NCBI GenBank assembly: GCA_009904025.1
Contig: WYEE01000022.1
Location: 1 to 6,789 of the forward strand
Length of the DNA stretch: 6,789 nucleotides
Direction of reading: 5' to 3'
Origin: Thermogladius sp.
GTDB lineage: Archaea > Thermoproteota > Thermoprotei_A > Sulfolobales > Desulfurococcaceae
Shown: in pieces, positions 5,318 through 6,789 of the stretch
Position numbering within the stretch: position 1 is the first letter of the stretch
Layout: each line of letters starts with the position of its first letter
The notes under the pieces: model-generated
The model's database searches: none
What the model was told of the DNA's origin: nothing
The model's input: only the letters and a program-made list of their open reading frames with translations
Position numbers and translations under genes: made by a program

Positions 5318-6787
5318 ATGGTGTTGGGATTGGCGAAGATCATAGACACTATTGAATCAAAGCTGAAGATGATACCAGACCCGAAGAAGATACTGGAGAA
5401 CGCTGAGAAATGGGGTTTCGGCCCGAGATCCCTCGAGCTACTGAAGAGGGCTCTAGAAGTGGAATCCCTTGGAGCAATGCCCTTCAGCATGTACGATGCC
5501 CCGCCAATAGTCGAGGAGGCTGCTGAAGACGCTATCATCATCGACGCTGATGGGCGTAGGTACATCGACATGATGGCGGGTTTCGCTGTCAGTAATGTAG
5601 GACACCACCGGAAAGAGGTTTTAGCCGCGATCATAGAACAGTTCAACAAGCTTGTACAGTACTCCGAGATGTTGAGCGAGGTCAGAGTCAAGCTGGGGGA
5701 GAAACTGGTTGAGATAACCCCGGGCAAGTTCAAGAAGAAGGTCTTCTACGGCTTAACAGGTTCAGACGCGAACGAGGTTGCGATCAAGATAGCCAGGTAC
5801 TACACGGGGAGGCCGATAATAATAACCCAGTGGGGGGATTACCACGGGAGGACCATAGGAACAGTGCCGTTCACCACGAGTTTCTCCACTTGGAGCCAGA
5901 ACTACCCTATTATGGGAGCCGACATAGGCGTGGTTAGAATACCCTTCCCCTACTGCTATAGATGCCCATGCAACCCCAAGGCCGATACATGCGAGGAGTG
6001 CGCCGAGGACTGCCTGCACCTCGTCGACTACATGTTCAACCACACCTACTACGGCCTCAGAGACCCATTCAGCAAGTCAACTAACGTCGCGGGCTTCCTC
6101 ATAGAGCCCTACCAGAGCGCGGCAGGCTACATGGTCGCACCCGACAACTGGCTCCCAGGACTCTACAAGATCGCGAGGGAATACGATGTCTTATTCATGG
6201 TGGATGAGATCCAGACTGGTTGGGCTAGAACCGGTAGGATGTGGGCTGTAGACCACTACCCCGGTGTGGAGCCGGATGTCGTCATGGTGGCTAAGTCTAT
6301 TGCAAACGGCCTCCCCTTCTCAGCAGTAATAGGGAGAGCGGAGGTAATGGATAGCTGGGGTCCTGGAGCCCACTCCAGCACTTTCGCCGGCTACATGCTG
6401 GGATGCGCAGCAGCGTTGAAGACCATCGAGATCATCGAGAGGGAGAACCTAGCATACCTTGCACAGGTTAAAGGGGAGAAATTCATGAAGGGGCTCCAGG
6501 ATCTAATGCAGGAACACCCTATACTAGGATACGTGGAGGGGAAGGGCCTGTACATAGGCGTCGAATTCGTTAAAGACAGGGACAGCAAGAAGCCGGCAAC
6601 GGAGGAGACGAAGTGGATGACTATGAGGCTCCTCCAGAAGGGGATGCTGGTGAAGAGAGCCGGCTACCTGGGGAACAGGCTCGCCCTATCACCACCCCTA
6701 GTCATAAGCGATGAGACTATAGACAAGGCGATCGAAATATTCGACGAGGTTTTCACAGAGGCGGAGGAGAAATTCAACATAAAGTAG
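5318..6787 (+). CDS. Class III PLP-dependent aminotransferase (4-aminobutyrate/ornithine type, or related racemase)
   Basis: Counting from ATG 5318 the protein has 489 residues (493 if TTG 5306 is used) and is complete, ending two bases before the window edge. It is a fold-type I, class III enzyme that moves omega- or alpha-amino groups using PLP. Signatures: YGLTGSDANEVAIKIAR (144-160) holds the cofactor phosphate loop; WGDYHGRTIGT (172-182) has the aromatic and Gly residues stacking on PLP; MVDEIQTGWARTG (294-306) carries Asp296, which pairs with the pyridine nitrogen; MVAKSIANGLP (323-333) has Lys326 as Schiff-base lysine; and HSSTFAGYMLGCAAAL (352-367) completes the phosphate site. Two features depart from a compact 430-450 residue member: an N-terminal helical extension of about 60 residues, and an insert with six cysteines at 213, 216, 218, 225, 228 and 232. 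Archaeal relatives include 4-aminobutyrate aminotransferases, ornithine aminotransferase and a broad-substrate amino acid racemase, so the substrate is not settled. ATG 5318 is preferred because the TATA-like element fits leaderless initiation there. Confidence 0.9.
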   Translation: MVLGLAKIIDTIESKLKMIPDPKKILENAEKWGFGPRSLELLKRALEVESLGAMPFSMYDAPPIVEEAAEDAIIIDADGRRYIDMMAGFAVSNVGHHRKEVLAAIIEQFNKLVQYSEMLSEVRVKLGEKLVEITPGKFKKKVFYGLTGSDANEVAIKIARYYTGRPIIITQWGDYHGRTIGTVPFTTSFSTWSQNYPIMGADIGVVRIPFPYCYRCPCNPKADTCEECAEDCLHLVDYMFNHTYYGLRDPFSKSTNVAGFLIEPYQSAAGYMVAPDNWLPGLYKIAREYDVLFMVDEIQTGWARTGRMWAVDHYPGVEPDVVMVAKSIANGLPFSAVIGRAEVMDSWGPGAHSSTFAGYMLGCAAALKTIEIIERENLAYLAQVKGEKFMKGLQDLMQEHPILGYVEGKGLYIGVEFVKDRDSKKPATEETKWMTMRLLQKGMLVKRAGYLGNRLALSPPLVISDETIDKAIEIFDEVFTEAEEKFNIK

Positions 6788-6789
6788 TC

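Noticed and set aside
5479..5541. Possible C/D box RNA on the minus strand (ATGATGA followed by CTGA about 50 bases on)
   Set aside because: No internal D'/C' boxes are visible, and the sequence lies antisense inside conserved aminotransferase coding sequence, where such short boxes arise by chance.

Overview
The window looks like chromosomal DNA of a hyperthermophilic crenarchaeon, most likely in or near Desulfurococcales. The grounds are: O-phosphoserine-type cysteine synthase with a long N-terminal domain, archaeal TATA boxes close to start codons, GGAGG/AGGTGA ribosome sites, heavy use of AGG/AGA and ATA codons, tightly overlapping genes, and many TTG/GTG starts. The genus cannot be fixed from sequence reading alone. 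There are six complete genes and one partial gene, with very little non-coding DNA. I see no tRNA, rRNA, CRISPR array, insertion sequence or other sign of a mobile island.

Left part (1-1623, minus strand): a pyrimidine biosynthesis operon read right to left as pyrF, pyrE and a pyrK-like gene cut by the window edge. Together they cover the last two steps of UMP synthesis plus an electron-transfer partner for dihydroorotate dehydrogenase. pyrF and pyrE overlap, and the ribosome site of the pyrK-like gene lies over the pyrE stop codon. The operon has its own TATA box in the 139-base gap upstream of pyrF.

Middle (1727-2974, minus strand): a PLP-dependent cysteine synthase of the archaeal O-phosphoserine sulfhydrylase kind, in the same direction as the pyr operon. 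A 71-base gap (2975-3045) separates it from the divergent right half. That gap holds an AT element that could act as a TATA box in both directions.

Right part (3046-6787, plus strand): an FGGY-family sugar kinase overlaps by 8 bases a regulator made of a helix-turn-helix and a phosphoribosyltransferase (PRPP-binding) domain. Their coupling suggests that the regulator controls or senses the metabolism fed by the kinase. Two copies of a TATA-like decamer lie 21 bases apart just before the regulator's start. This two-gene module is the most interesting part of the window. After a 69/81-base gap follows a class III PLP aminotransferase with a six-cysteine insert, probably transcribed from its own promoter.

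Two proteins here share the phosphoribosyltransferase fold: PyrE, with catalytic loop residues present, and the regulator, with that loop changed. PRPP may therefore be both a substrate and a signal in this neighbourhood; that link is inference.
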